Translations under genes and position numbers: made by a program
Shown here: positions 1 through 12,190 of the stretch, one piece after another
Layout: each line of letters starts with the position of its first letter
Numbering within the stretch: the first letter of the stretch is position 1
NCBI GenBank assembly: GCA_034620365.1
Contig: JAQGEQ010000162.1
Span: 248,001-312,000 of the forward strand
Direction of reading: 5' to 3'
From: Pegea sp. RAD2-039
Taxonomy: Eukaryota > Chordata > Thaliacea > Salpida > Salpidae
Length of the DNA: 64,000 nucleotides
The notes under the pieces: generated by a model
What the model saw: the letters and a program-made list of their open reading frames with translations, nothing else
Database searches by the model: none
Told to the model about the DNA's origin: nothing

Positions 1-800
1 CTCACTATCCAAGTCTAATATACCAATCTTACAAACAATTTCAATATTTTTACAAGTTGCACCGACTTGAAGATTTTGCATGATAATAACATCAAGTATC
101 TATCCACCGACTTGGAATCCAAAGTAAGAATTTCTCGTATGGCTTACAAGCAACAAATGCTAAAATATGTTTAAAGTTATTTGATAAATACTTTGAAAAC
201 TTATCAAAGATGATCTTACAAATATTTGAAAGAATAAAGATAAAGATAATTATTTCAAAAGCTTCATCTTACCAACAAGACTTTATGAAATGACTTCTCG
301 AGAAACGCTGACAAAAAATTCAAAAACACAAAGTTGATCATAATATGATTTTATTAAACATTTTCTTCAATATAGAAGAAGTGAAACAGAAAATCGAGTT
401 GAGAATAAAGTTGTCTTATAATTAAAATAAAAACTTCCCAATTAGTCTTTGCTTTCTTGTTTTTGTTATCAAAGCCATCTTTGAGGATTTACAAAACATT
501 GTTGCACCTAAAAATTAGTAGATGACATCAAAATACTTTTGATTCTACAAATCTTGTTTTATAAAAGATACACAAAAGTTGTAGAAAAATATTTTTGATA
601 AACAATAATCTGTAAAACTTTAGACAACTTCTACACTGATTATTTTTAATCATTATTTCAAATGAGATAAAACAAACCGAATGAGAGTTTCTCCTAGTAT
701 TTCAGTTCTTACATCAGCAACATACTCTTCAGTATTAACAAATTCTTTTGAATTCTGAGCCTTCAATTAATTATAGTTTGTTTAAGCCATTGCAATATTC
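1..800 (-). pseudogene. module A: minus-strand exon remnants, unit I
   Basis: Read on the minus strand. A segment ending at about 678 gives NSKEFVNTEEYVADVRTEIL and GETLIR before a G|GTTTGT donor. At about 440-525, after CTACTAATTTTTAG (branch-point-like sequence plus acceptor), comes ATMFCKSSKMALITKTRKQ. At about 260-345 comes MINFVFLNFLSAFLEKSF, ending at a GTAAGA donor. Frames persist in several of the five A copies, so this is probably a real multi-exon gene, partly decayed. Not identified. Confidence 0.35.
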
Positions 801-1078
801 GAGACAAGTTTTACCTGTGATTACTCATAAATTGTTAATTACAATTTAATTAGATGTAAAGTAAAAAATATTTATATGCAGATGAAAGGTTGAAGGTAAA
901 TGCATGCAATAGAATGCTATAAAAATAAACTTGTCGATTTGATAAACATGTTTGTGATTATATCATCCTATTCAACAAACGTACATCTGGCTGCAATGTG
1001 ATTGAGATTTGATGATCGTGGAACTATTATTTATCTAGCTGTTTTCTTGCTTCATCTGCAGAGTCGGTTTATTTTAGT

Positions 1079-1120
1079 TCATGAAAGATGTTGATGAATG
1101 TCTCCAAACTTCACGTTCGT
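1079..1120 (-). other. module R terminal-exon-like segment, unit I first copy
   Basis: Minus strand: a TTTTTTTAACTTGCAG-type acceptor, then TNVKFGDIHQHLS and TGA. An overlapping frame continues FINIFHELK and stops. The module carries a TATATGCA(A/G)ATGAA octamer-like motif on its left and a TGTTTGTAAACAAA forkhead-like palindrome on its right. Confidence 0.3.
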
Positions 1121-1826
1121 CTGCAAGTTAAAAAATCTGTTTGTAAAACTGTTTGTAAACAAAGTTTTGTTTGTGTCTTCAAAAGTTGTTAACTATTTAC
1201 AAATTTTCTTTTTAAAAATTTATTTTATTAAATCAAATGTATTCTTTTTAAATTTGACTAACACATCTAGTAATCTTGAAAGCTTATCAGTTGGGTAACT
1301 TAAAATTTTAATAAAAAGTTTTGTTTGTTTTGGCTCACCGAAGATGTTGATGAATGCCTTCAAAATTCACGTTCTTCTGCAAGTTAAAAAAACTATTTAT
1401 TAAACTGTTTGTAAACAAATATTTGGTTTTTGTATTCAAAATTTGATAAGTTTTTATAATTATTTTGATGTTTTGTAAATAAATCAATAACATTTTCTTC
1501 AATCTAAATATAAATTTCGAATTTATTTAAAATTTGAGAAAAAATTTGTGGATTTTGTGTTTTTTAAAACTGAAATAATTGAAATCAGGAAAAATTTTAT
1601 TGGTGATTTAAAGCTGTTTAAACAGTTATACAGGTTTATCTTGTTAGATATGGTTTAGCTTAATTACTCTAGCAATTTTCTTTGAAAATTATAATCATAA
1701 AATTAATAGTTTAGTTTTATTTCAAATCTGTTCGTTGATATTAGATGTTTGCTGGAGTTTTTCAAGATAAAATTATAATAGGACTTCATCAAAACAACAA
1801 ATATTTTTAATGAAAATCAATCAAAC

Positions 1827-1936
1827 CTGAACAATCTACAGCAACTGAAAAATGTTTAGATTTTCTCTTGTTGCATTCGGACATTCTCATCAGCTGACAT
1901 TTGTCTAAATTGTTATCTGAATCTTCATAATCCACC
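1827..1936 (-). other. module P exon-like segment, unit I
   Basis: Minus strand, ends at TCAG|GTTTGA. Open frame: VDYEDSDNNLDKCQLMRMSE, then CNKRKSKHFSVAVDCS. Copies in units II (about 19560-19672) and IV (about 44118-44228) keep the frame with a few replacements. In these three copies the acceptor CAG has become CTG, while copies at about 10016, 27684 and 60713 keep CAG but carry stops. Function unknown. Confidence 0.35.
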
Positions 1937-2457
1937 AGATAGTTTAAAAAAGTTGGAAATTTGACCAACAAACTCAGTAATTTCGAATTTTGAAGTTTTA
2001 TTTAAAGTTAATCAAATGGGTAACCCAAACTTTTATAAAAAAGTAGCTGATGATATAAATAGTCGAAAATGTAATGTAGTTTTTACTAAGAGTTTTTTTT
2101 AGTTTAATACTGACCAGCTTCTTATAGAACATTTAGAAGCAGTTTAAATAAATATTTATTACTAACATGACGTTTAGATTCAATATTAATTTTAATATAA
2201 ATGAATAATCAAAACTGTGTTTATAGAAAGTAATAACAAATATACAATTCAGTTTTGATCTAGAGTTAAGTAATATAAAATGTAATTGTTCTTTAAAAAA
2301 TCTTAAAAATAATAAAAGTGATAAAATATTAATTATATCTATATATATTTACAAAATACACTTAAATAAAAATCAAATTAAAATATTTATCATTATATAA
2401 ATAATTTTATAAACAAAATAAAACAAACAGTGTGTATATATTTGATCAACATACATA

Positions 2458-2549
2458 CCATACAATGCCACGAAGCTTATAACCTCTAACCTTTCACTAT
2501 CTCAAGCCTCTTGGTAGCTGGATTACAAGCATATGCCACAACGCTCAGC
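2458..2549 (-). ncRNA. short 5' Alu-domain-like RNA, unit I
   Basis: Minus strand: GCTGAGCGTTGTGGCATATG, then TTGTAATCCAGCTACCAAGA and GGCTTGAGATAGTG, a diverged 7SL 5' domain without the 3' arm. Beyond TTGTATGG the homology ends in A+T-rich sequence with a TTTTATTTT run. It lies 0.3 kb downstream of the PCGF remnant on the same strand. Probably a SINE-type fragment. Confidence 0.6.
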
Positions 2550-2835
2550 GAATGTGATTTTTCAAAATATTATTTAAAGGCAAAGTGTTTTTTTTTATAT
2601 AATCTTCTCTTTCGAAAGTCACTTTTCAAATACTGATCAACTAAAGAAATAAAAGAGAAATGAAACAAAATTTAGTTTTGTTTGTTTACAAAAAACATTT
2701 ACAAAAACATCACATTTTTTCGATTTAGTAACCAGTTTGTTCGATGTTCTTTTTATCATGTGTTTTGCATGCCACAGTTTGAGGTGTTACATTTTTTCAA
2801 ATAAGTTTACTTACAAATGGTTGTTTTGAAACTTT

Positions 2836-4944
2836 CTAATAAGCGTTTGCTTCCATATGGGTTTTTGAAGAATGAATGCTTGTATTCATTTCTTCATCTC
2901 TTATCAATTCTTCGCTCTTGCGAGTAAATTTCTTCAAAATTTTAGGATTTAAAGATTTCTTTGAGTTGTCAACAGAATAGGTTATATTAAAGTCACTTTC
3001 ATTATTTGTTTTACTACACTCAGATGTTTCTGATGCCATTTGTGTTGACTTCGTGGAAGAAAGTTAAACCGATCTCGGCTTATACTGTAATTTCCAGACT
3101 GGAATCGGCTTCTTCTACAATGCCCTTAAGGAAGATGTGCTTAAGGTCGATTGATTCTTGTCTGTTTTGTCACTATTAAATGAGTTTTCCTGTGACAGGA
3201 CTCCACAACTTTTTCCAATATAATTATATACTTGAAAATCAGGAGAATGATAAATGTCATTCTTATTTCTTTGATTTTTATCTATTTCTAAAAGAGATGT
3301 TATCGCTGACTGTCTAGTTTCATTTGTCTGAGACATATTTAAAGCACTCGTAGAAGCATGATCTGAAGTTGATACAGAGGTTTTCTCATCAGAATTGTGG
3401 GAAGAAAATGTTTCAAAGATGTTTTCTAAGTTATTCAAACTTGTGTTCGGAGTTTTGTGCCCAAAATTCGTTTCACAATGATTGGATGAGTTGTCGTTAG
3501 TTTTTTTACAATTTGATAGAAACAAAACATCTTTGTTTAGTAACCTTTTTTGTCGTTTTTGTTCAACAATTAGAGACTTCACTGTTTCTCGAAAGTTAGG
3601 AATAGTCATGTGCTCATTATGCATTGATGATTGTTCTTTTTTCATGTAAAATGTAAATCAATTACTAAATAGTTTGACCAAAATAAAATAGTTTCTATAT
3701 AAAATACCTTCGAATATTCCGGTTTTTTCCCAAACACCTCCTTTAGTGTCTTATCAATGTTAAGATATTCCTCATTGCACTCCAACACCACCTTTTGTTA
3801 AAACAAATAACTTTTAAACATTTTTTCCAAACCAATTTTTGTACTTTAACATAATTACAAGTTAAAAAGATACAAAACATGAAGATTTAAAAGTAAAAAA
3901 ACTCGACTTAATATGTTCAGTGGAGTTAAAAATAATTATAATTTGTTAATATACTTAAACTTTCATTTGTTTAACAAACATTAGAAATGGTTTAAAAAAT
4001 TGTTAGTAGTATCTATGTTACTTATTTGAAATAAATACTTTTGGAAATCGTTAGTAGTATCTATGTTACTTATATTAAAAGCTTTTGAATCTACATTTTA
4101 AAAGTGCATAAAAGTATAAAATAATTACTTGAGTAGAGGTTTCCCGTCTATGTACACTTTCTAGCTTGGTAAAAACAAGTTTTTCAACTGATCTTACTAA
4201 GCTATTTTGATTAATGATGAATACAAATGGTTCAATCTCGGGAATAATCTTTACAAAATGACTGTCCTCAAGTTCATTGAGGTTGTTACAACTAAAACTA
4301 TTTTTGATGAAGTGAATTTTTTAAGAATAAATTGAAAATCATACATAGCTATACAATTGATAAAAATAATTGTTTGATTAAAAAAGTCAACACAAACAAT
4401 TTTCAAATTAAAGTAACTTTATAATCACCTAGTTAAATGTTTCAGTTTCAAATTATAAGCTCTGCAAGGATCTTCGCTAAATTCTAAAAAAATAAATATT
4501 GTAAATTTTAGATGAAAAAAAGCTTTTTTTACAAAACGTTTTTTTTACCTCCTTGGCTTATGTGTGGATATATTTTTAATAAATCTGCAATCAGCTTTTC
4601 TAATTCTCTGTCCTCAAGTAATGGTTTGTCAGCATGATCATATACTATATGATGGCAGGTGGGACATGATAAATCGGTTTAATATATTTCTTACAAACTA
4701 AAACGAGATAAAAGTAAATATTTCTCCGTTAAAAATATTTAAAAAAGAGATTATTATATAAATAACCACTTAAAGAAACATCCTTACAATAGTGAAGACA
4801 TGTTTTCAAAACCTTAACTTTGTACAGGAAGGATTTGCAGATATTACAATTGATAGTTTTTAGTATGAATTGATCAATAGACGTTAATTTGTTCATGTTG
4901 TTCTCATTAGATGAGGACTGAATCCAGGCAAAATTCTGCAACAT
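2836..4944 (-). pseudogene. Polycomb RING-finger (PCGF/Psc/Bmi1-type) gene, unit I copy, damaged
   Basis: Minus-strand exons with matching phases: 4788-4944, 4549-4697, 4429-4483, 4129-4297 and 3708-3791, all GT-AG. Exons 1-2 encode a C3HC4 RING: CNIC at residues 33-36, TCLHY(F)CKKC with C49, H51, C54 and C57, then CPTC, followed by a PL...ELEKLIADLL segment as in PCGF proteins. Exons 4-5 give a RAWUL-like region (VRSVEKLVFTKL; TQVVLECNEEYL; KTLKEVFGKK). A serine- and lysine-rich C-terminal region (3115-3645, then 2836-3039) probably follows, but its splice into exon 5 does not keep frame. PCGF proteins pair with RING1 in PRC1 to ubiquitinate H2A. Lesions: a 13-base deletion in exon 2 that shifts frame inside the RING, Cys57 to Tyr, a TAG at about 3112-3114, and a frameshift at about 3055. 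Confidence 0.72.
3995..4075. repeat. intronic tandem duplication, units I and II only
   Basis: GTTAGTAGTATCTATGTTAC occurs twice about 50 bases apart inside the intron between PCGF exons 4 and 5. Unit II has the same; unit IV has a single diverged copy. Confidence 0.7.
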
Positions 4945-5822
4945 GTTGCTTATCAAAAGGATATATTTGACATTTTGATTTATAAGTTAAACAATTTTAT
5001 TGTTTTTAAAATTATTTTGACACATTTTCATGATTATACAATAAACATTGTATCCTAGATACTAAAGTTTTAATTTTGTCTCAAATTATCGTGAATTTTG
5101 AATTTAACACTAAAATAAAATATAAAAAGGTTTAGTAAAATAAAAAACGGATATTTAAAAATAAAATATTAAAAATTAGTTACTTTTTTGCTGAACTTCG
5201 GTTTATCACCATGATTCAAAAGTTTCCTTTAACTAAATAGTTAAAATTGTTTGTATAAAGTTTGGCAGAATACCTTTTTCTAACAATTATATTTTTCTGT
5301 AAAATTTTTACTCTTTCTTTAAACAGTTTCAGTCATTTAAGCAAACTTTTTGCCTCTTATTTCTTCCAAAGAATATGTTGCTTCTGTTACTCGAAGCAAA
5401 TGTTGAACATTAGATGAGAAAATAAAAATATTTCGTTTTGTTTATTTGCAATTGTTTGTTATCTTCAAACTATAACTTATTGTGTTGTTTGTATCTATTG
5501 GCAAATGGTCCATCACAATATATAATTTCTTATCGATCCAAATTTTTCAACTATTTGAATACTTATGGAGGGTTAACTAGAGAATGTAATTATGAATATC
5601 AATAGTAAATTACTTTATAGCAATTATTTTATGCTAATTTATATTTTAACCTATTGAACAGCTGAAACACAAAAATGTTTTAGAGTACAACTACTAAATT
5701 AAAACTACATTACTTCTAATTTTTATAAGATGTCACAAATCAAAATTTAGCACAAAAAAATACTCCACATTAACATGAGTTAGATAAAAATGTTTGGACT
5801 TAAATCATTTTGTTTTCAGCAG

Positions 5823-6360
5823 AATATTTCAACCCTTGTGAAGAAAGCACCAGAAACATTTAAAACTGAATAACAAAAGTAACAGTCAAGAAATTGTTGA
5901 TGAAGATGATGAGGATTTGGTTGTAAATGTTTCTGGTATTAGTTACAAAGGTGACATCGAAGACGTTTCTGAGGAAGAAAAAAAAATTAAAGGTTCAAAT
6001 ATAAATCTATTAAAGATCTTATTTATAATTGCTACGAACAAGCATGAAATATCTAATAATCAAAGTAACTGCAAACACAAACTTATTATTAATCAGCAGT
6101 AACTTTTTCTAACATAAATTATTCAAAACAAGAAAAACAAATTGGAAAAACAACCAGAAAAAGTGATAAAAATTAATTTTGTTTTTAAACAAAAGTTTAA
6201 AAGAACTTGATTTATAAATAATTTGTTTGCAGCTGAAGTCTTAAAAGAGTCAAGTGAGGAGAATTTTAAAGATGAAAAAGATTTTAAGGTAAAATGGAAA
6301 CTTGAAAGTAAAAGAAAAATCTTGTGTGGCCGATTTAAAAAAAATTTCAAACATGAATAA
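5823..6360 (+). pseudogene. acidic/charged two-exon ORF, unit I
   Basis: Plus strand, 0.9 kb from the 5' end of the PCGF gene and divergent from it. After a TTTTCAG acceptor-like site at about 5814-5820, an exon-like stretch contains EIVDEDDEDLVV and continues NVSGISYKG to SEEEKKIKG. A second piece starts after TTTGCAG at 6231 (AEVLKESSEENFKD, then KWKLESKRK and LCGRFKK). Very acidic then basic; no family recognised. The upstream part has stops in every frame, so the first exon or start is missing or broken. Compared with units II and IV, the second exon has lost a segment between two copies of AATTTTAAAGAT. Confidence 0.35.
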
Positions 6361-7029
6361 AATCTTAAGATCTTTTTAACTAAAGGAAACTCACGATTAA
6401 AAGATCTAAAGAAAGTCATTCTGATATGATTTTAATTTACGAACATATATACTTACTGTTCATGAAAAACAAACACTTTTCACTCGCTCAAAATATGGAA
6501 GTTTTTTTTTGCACAGAAAGTTAACCTTAACCAAAATATACAAAAAGTTCATCAACATGTAACCTATGAAATCATTAACTTATAATCAAACATTACGAAA
6601 CAAGTTTTGTAAATCATTTCAAAAAGTCATCTTCATAATAAGTAGAAAATTTTCTCCAGTATTAATCAAAGAACAAAACCAAAGTATTCATTTGGCCAAC
6701 AGGTGTTGTTCTGGTTTATAATTGAAATTGTCACCTTAAAATCTGCGCAAAATATCAAAAACCGGATGAAAATATGCAATTGACAAATACAAAAGCGCCA
6801 AAAAAGCTCAAATCTTATAAAATATTTTTGTTTATATAAACACTATACTTTAAGGTTATTAATTAAAGTTATTCTGTTTTTGAAATTATTTTTTTGAAGT
6901 TATATTGTGCTTTTGAGTCATAATTTACTTTTTTGAGTTATACAATCAACTATTAGTAATAAGTAATATTATTTAAACAGACTTTTAGATCAGTCTCACA
7001 TTTAAAATTAGTAAAAATTCTCAGACAAT

Positions 7030-7700
7030 TTAACAACAAATTCCATTTTATCTTTTGAATTCAGCAAATTCTTAAAGATAAACAAGACATTTTATCAATA
7101 ATAACTGTGCCTCAAGTTTTCTTGAAGTTTCTTCCGTATTTTATGAATGACGTAAAATTATTCTATATAACTACAACCCTTAGAAAAATTAATGGTTCTT
7201 GCCAAACACTCTGGTGGTAAATCAGTTAATCTTCAATCTTTGTTATAATTTGTTAATTTCTGACTTAATCAACAGCTAGGTACAAATTCAAAATTTCTAC
7301 CTCTCGACAAATAAACTTCTGACATTTACTTCAACTAATTTTTAATTAGACAAAAACAAAATTTCTCATTATCAATTCATTAAAGACTTGATCATCTTTA
7401 TCTCTCACTTAAGTTATTTACTGATAATTGGTTCATCTAGTTTATAAAAAATTCACAAATCTTTTAAGAGCAGAGAGATATGGATACTCCCTTATAAGTT
7501 CTTCACTTTAAAAAAGCTCTTTTAAATCTTCAATCCGTTCTAAGATCATTTATCAGGAAGACTCCACTTAAAGAAAAGCATTGATTATTAGAAATAAATT
7601 TTTGATCAATTTTTTCATAAATGCTAAAAACGTATTTTTATGGTGACTTTGGTAGTTGACCTTTCATACCAAGAATTAAAATGAATTTAAATTTTTTTTA
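7030..7700 (-). pseudogene. minus-strand coding-like segments, unit I
   Basis: Pieces that keep frame in units II (about 24790-25450) and IV (about 49200-49870): EKIDQKFISNNQCFSLSG and VFL after an ACGTTTTTAG acceptor; MILERIEDLKELF, then SEELIREYPYLSALKRFV after one stop; RLTDLPPECLARTINFSKG; NTEETSRKLEAQLLLIKC. Internal stops and shifts show decay or unrecognised short introns. LPPECLAR resembles the start of an F-box but is too short to call. Confidence 0.3.
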
Positions 7701-8000
7701 GACGTCCATCTATTTTGTAGAAGTTAGATTTTTTCTTATGCTTTATTGTTCATTAACATTTATATTCAGATAACATCTGTAAAACATACTAACCGTTCTA
7801 ATAATATTTGAAGCTGAATTTTTTGTACGAGTCGTCTTTCTGAAGAAAAGAAAAATAAATTGGTCATTAATATTTTACTTATTTTATAAATCTCTTGTGG
7901 TACCCACAAACGCAAAACTTTATATGGTTAATAAATACAGTAAGGAGACTGTCTCCATCAGATGTTACTTTCGATAATTTAAATTTTTGGAACCGTCGAA

Positions 8001-8051
8001 ATGGCGGTGTACAAAAAATATAAAACTAGAAGCTCACTTAAAAGTAAATAA
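8001..8051 (+). pseudogene. short ORF starting MAVYKKYK, unit I
   Basis: ATGGCGGTG-start ORF, 16 codons here, because one base is missing relative to units II and IV. The start context (GTCGAAATGGCG) is G+C-rich against the local background. Confidence 0.35.
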
Positions 8052-8359
8052 GTGTAAAGCTGAATGTCTTTTAAACGAGCTGGCTAAATATTCTACGTGT
8101 TTCTTCTGCTGTCTTACAATTATAAAAGAACTTAATAAAAATTCCATAAAATTGTAGCTGTTTATGAAATATTTTTTCATATCATGAAATTATATACTCA
8201 TTATATTATTCTTTTGCAATTTAACTTCTTTGAGGATGAGAAAATGAAGATGACTTCCTGATGAAGTCATTGTCAGTGTTTGCATCATTATTTTTAAAAT
8301 CATGGTTACAAGTCACCGAAAAATTGTTTTGTTGACTTCAAACAATCAAAAGACAATGA

Positions 8360-8367
8360 TGACGTCA
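8360..8367. promoter_or_regulatory. palindromic CRE, unit I
   Basis: TGACGTCA, followed 14 bases on by a second GACGTCAT in inverted relation. Binding is inferred. Confidence 0.4.
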
Positions 8368-9039
8368 CAACCAATGTCAACGACGTCATCTTCTTATATT
8401 CGTTTAGAAAAAGTTGTTCGCTCAATTTAAGCTAAAGTAAATTATATACATTTCATAATCAAGCTTTTTCTGGCTTATACTTTTAGCTTCTAAAATTAAG
8501 TTTTATTGATTTTTACTTATGAGCCAAAGATACAAATTAAACTGAATTGAAAGATAACTCAAGAATTCATTAATTGTAGTTTTATTATTACATTTAGATT
8601 TAGCAAAAACTCACAAAAGATTAGAAGATTTTCACAAGGTATACACAGAAGATACTAAATGAAGTGAATTAAATGAGCTTTTTTTACTTTAGCTTTGATT
8701 ACATAAAGATCTGTTGATAAAATCATTTCTTTCACTGACAAATAGTACAGATTTTCTAATATAGAGTAAACACTAAATTTTATTCAATTATAAGTTTTAT
8801 TTAAATAGTTTTCTCATTCATCTGATTACATCTAATTATACGATTGTATACAACAAGAAATCTATACAAAAATTCAGTTCAACATCAAATAATAAAATAT
8901 TCAACATATACCAAACATAAAACTTCATTTGCTATTCTAATGTACTCGATTTCTTTTGGTCAAGCATTAGTTAATACATCTTGTCAAAAAAATGTGTTTG
9001 TCCCAACTTTTCTGTAAGGACACTTTCAGTAGTAGTGTA

Positions 9040-9385
9040 TCAAGGTAGAATGTAAGACGTAAAATAAAAAAAGTATATGTAAATGAAAGGCTGAAAATAA
9101 AAATGACAAGATGAATATTATAATGATGGAACCATCGATTATAGCAGACAAATTTGTGAATGAATAAGCTAATGCAACAAACGAACATCTGGCTGCAATG
9201 TGATTGAGATTTGATTAGCGTGGAATTATTATTTATCTAGCTGTTTTCTTGCTTCATCTACATAATCGGTTTGTTTTGGTTCATGAAAGATGTTGATAAA
9301 TATCTTCAAACTTCATGTTCTTCTGTAAGTTAAAAAAACTGTTTGTTAAACTGTTTGTAAACAAATTTTTGTTTTTGTATTCAAA
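9040..9385 (-). repeat. module R, unit I second copy
   Basis: Terminal-exon-like frame KNMKFEDIYQHLS, TGA; overlapping frame FINIFHEPKQTDYVDEARKQ, LDK, TAA. About 340 bases, one of nine or ten copies. Confidence 0.45.
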
Positions 9386-11854
9386 ATTTGATAAGTATTT
9401 CTAATTATTTTGATGTTTTGTAAATAAATAAAAACATTTTTTTCAATCTAAAGATAAAAGTTGAAATTAGTCAAAAATTGAAAAATAATTTCTGGATTTT
9501 GTGTTCCTAAAACTGAAATAAGTGAAATCAAGAAAAATTTTATTGGTCATTTAAAGCTGTTTTCTCATTTGATAAAAGCAATAATAAAACAAAAAAACGT
9601 TTGATGAAAAAACGTTTATTATTGGATCACAAATTTGTACAATTATTACAAAAATCATTTTATAAAAGTTTCTAGGAGACTTAAATCAAAAAGCTTTTTT
9701 TTTTTCAAGTTGAATTATTTATATTTACTTCTAACAAAAAAACTTTGCAACAACAAAGTAGCAACATGAAAGTAGTGACTTTGAAGTCAAATTATTTAGC
9801 ATCCAATTGCAATTCTTCGTTAATATTAGATGTTTGCTTGAGTCTTTCAAGATAAGATTATAAGAGGACTGCATTAAAACAACAAATATTTTAATGAAAA
9901 TCATTGAAACCTGAATAAACTACAGCAACTAATAAACGTTTAGATTTCCTCCTGTTGCATTCGGTCTATCTAATCAGCTGACATTTGTCTAAATGGTCCA
10001 AATATCTTCATCATCTACCTGAAAAGTAAGATCAAGTCTTAACCAACATATCGATTAATCTTTAATTTACAAATTATCTGATACTTACCAGATTTTTTAG
10101 AGAGATCTCTTTGTTGAAAGCTTTATATTGTACCATAATCTTTAAGTTTGCTTCAAATCTTAGAAAAAGATTCGTAGATAGCAGAATTCTACTGGAATCT
10201 ATAAATATATAGAAAACTGCAATAAACCAACAAATAATGCAAATGATTTCAATTCGAACTAACCTGAACAAACAACAGCAACTGAAAAAACGTCTGATTT
10301 TATTATTTTGTATTTAGACATTCTCATCAGCCGAGATTTGTCAATCGATCAGATCATCCACCATTAATTACAAAAGTTTTACATTTTACCAACAAATCTA
10401 TTAATTTTTAATTTACAAGTTTTGTTTTAAGATAATCAGTTGTGAAACTCAAAATTTTTAAATTAATTATTTGAAATTAGTAATACTGGAATAAAATAAT
10501 TAATCTGATCCTAAATGCATTCAAATCAAGATACTATAGTGGCTTAGTATAAAACAGAATTCTGCAAGATCAGTTAGATTAACATAATTACCTAAGTTCT
10601 TCATCTACATTCAAAAATTAAATTAAAAAGATAAAAGATTTGTAACAATAGTTTGAAAAGAGTTTAAAATGACTGCCTAAGAGCAAATGATATAATAATT
10701 TCATGTCTTAGAATTATAGCATTTCTTAGATTGCATAACAGCAATTTACATTCAAGAAGGTTGCACAGTTTTCTGTTTTACTAAATAAAAGCTTTTTTAT
10801 ATTTTTTTGAGATTATTAACCTACTTTAGATAAAATTGAAAGGTTGCAGACAGGGATAGAACATTTTTATTTTCAAGCCGTCTACTTAAAAACTTAGTTT
10901 AAGTTACAACTTAAAGCAAAAATTTACTTTAAGCATATTTACATCATTTTAATTAAACTTTTAATTTTTTTCATCCTAAAAATAAATAAGAAAATTTTTT
11001 TTCATCAAAAAAGACTTTTGCAAGAAGTTTAATTCGCTTTTTAGCAGCCAAAGATTTTTCCTGAAAATAACCAAAAGTTAAAACTTTTTAGTTCAAATTA
11101 ACTATTAATGTTTATAAACCTTATTGTTATACAGTTAGTATAAAGTTTAGAATTAAATATTATACACTTGTTAGTTAATTAATATCGAATACATAACTTA
11201 ATCCTATAATTTGTATATAGTTTGTCATCGAAGCTGATTTGTCAATGTTTCCAGAATTGTGGTTACCTAAAAATTCTCAAAAGAAAGAAAATTGGATATG
11301 GAAGAAACTAACTATTTTCAAAAGTTTGACTTGCTGAGATGAAAGGAATTATTTTAGGTGAGATTGAGTTTTGATGAAACGGTTTCTTCGATGATAATAA
11401 CTCAACTAATTAGTCGACCTAGCCGGATTTCAAAAGCAATTAATTTATAATTAATTAGTCAATGATCAAAAACTAGTTAACGATAAAAATAAATGACTTT
11501 TAATTCTTTGTAACATCAATTTAATTTGATTAGTTTTTTTTGTCTGTTAATATAGCTTTGAATGAGTTTTCAAAAAGTAATTAATACTTTCCATCATTCG
11601 ATAAAATCAATAATAAAAATTAAACGAATGTCTGATGAAAAAGTTTTATCATTCGATCACAAATTTTTACAATTTTATAAAATCATTTGTTAAACTTTTC
11701 TTAAATCAAAAACGTTTTATCTATTTTTTAAGTTGAATTAATTATTTTTACCCTAAAAAAACGTTTGCAAAAACAAGGTAGCAGCAGGAAAATAGTGACT
11801 TTGAAGTCAAAGTATTTAGCTTCGAAATGCAATTGTAAGAAATTTAAATGATGT

Positions 11855-12190
11855 GCATCAAGATAGAATGTAAGACGTAAAAGAAAAATTAAGTATATGC
11901 AAATGAAAGGCTGAAAATAAAAATGACAAGATGAGTGTTATAATGATGGAACCATCGATTCAGGGAGATAAATTTGTGAATGAATAAGCTATCTCAACAA
12001 ACGCACATCTGGCTGCAATGTGATTGAGATTTGATGATCGTAGAACTATTATCTATCTAGCTTTTTTTTGCTTCATCTGCAGAATCGGTTTGTTTTGGTT
12101 CATGAAAGATGTTGATGAATGTCTTCAAATTTCACGTTCGTCTGCAAGTTAAACAAACTGTTTGTTAAACTGTTTGCTAGAAACGTACTT
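11855..12190 (-). repeat. module R, start of Z1
   Basis: Copy with TNVKFEDIHQHLS, TGA intact; a deletion near 12062 breaks the overlapping FHEPKQ frame. Confidence 0.4.

Noticed and set aside
1098-1298. 66-codon plus ORF
   Set aside because: Exists only because of a local tandem duplication of part of module R in unit I; no counterpart elsewhere.
6123-6419. 98-codon minus ORF (shorter at 24006-24188)
   Set aside because: Antisense shadow of the charged plus-strand ORF; Phe/Leu-rich because the plus strand is Lys/Glu-rich.
8967-9188. 73-codon minus ORF (also 51060-51281), hydrophobic
   Set aside because: Lies across module R in a frame that other R copies do not keep; Phe/Ile-rich composition is what A+T-rich noise gives.
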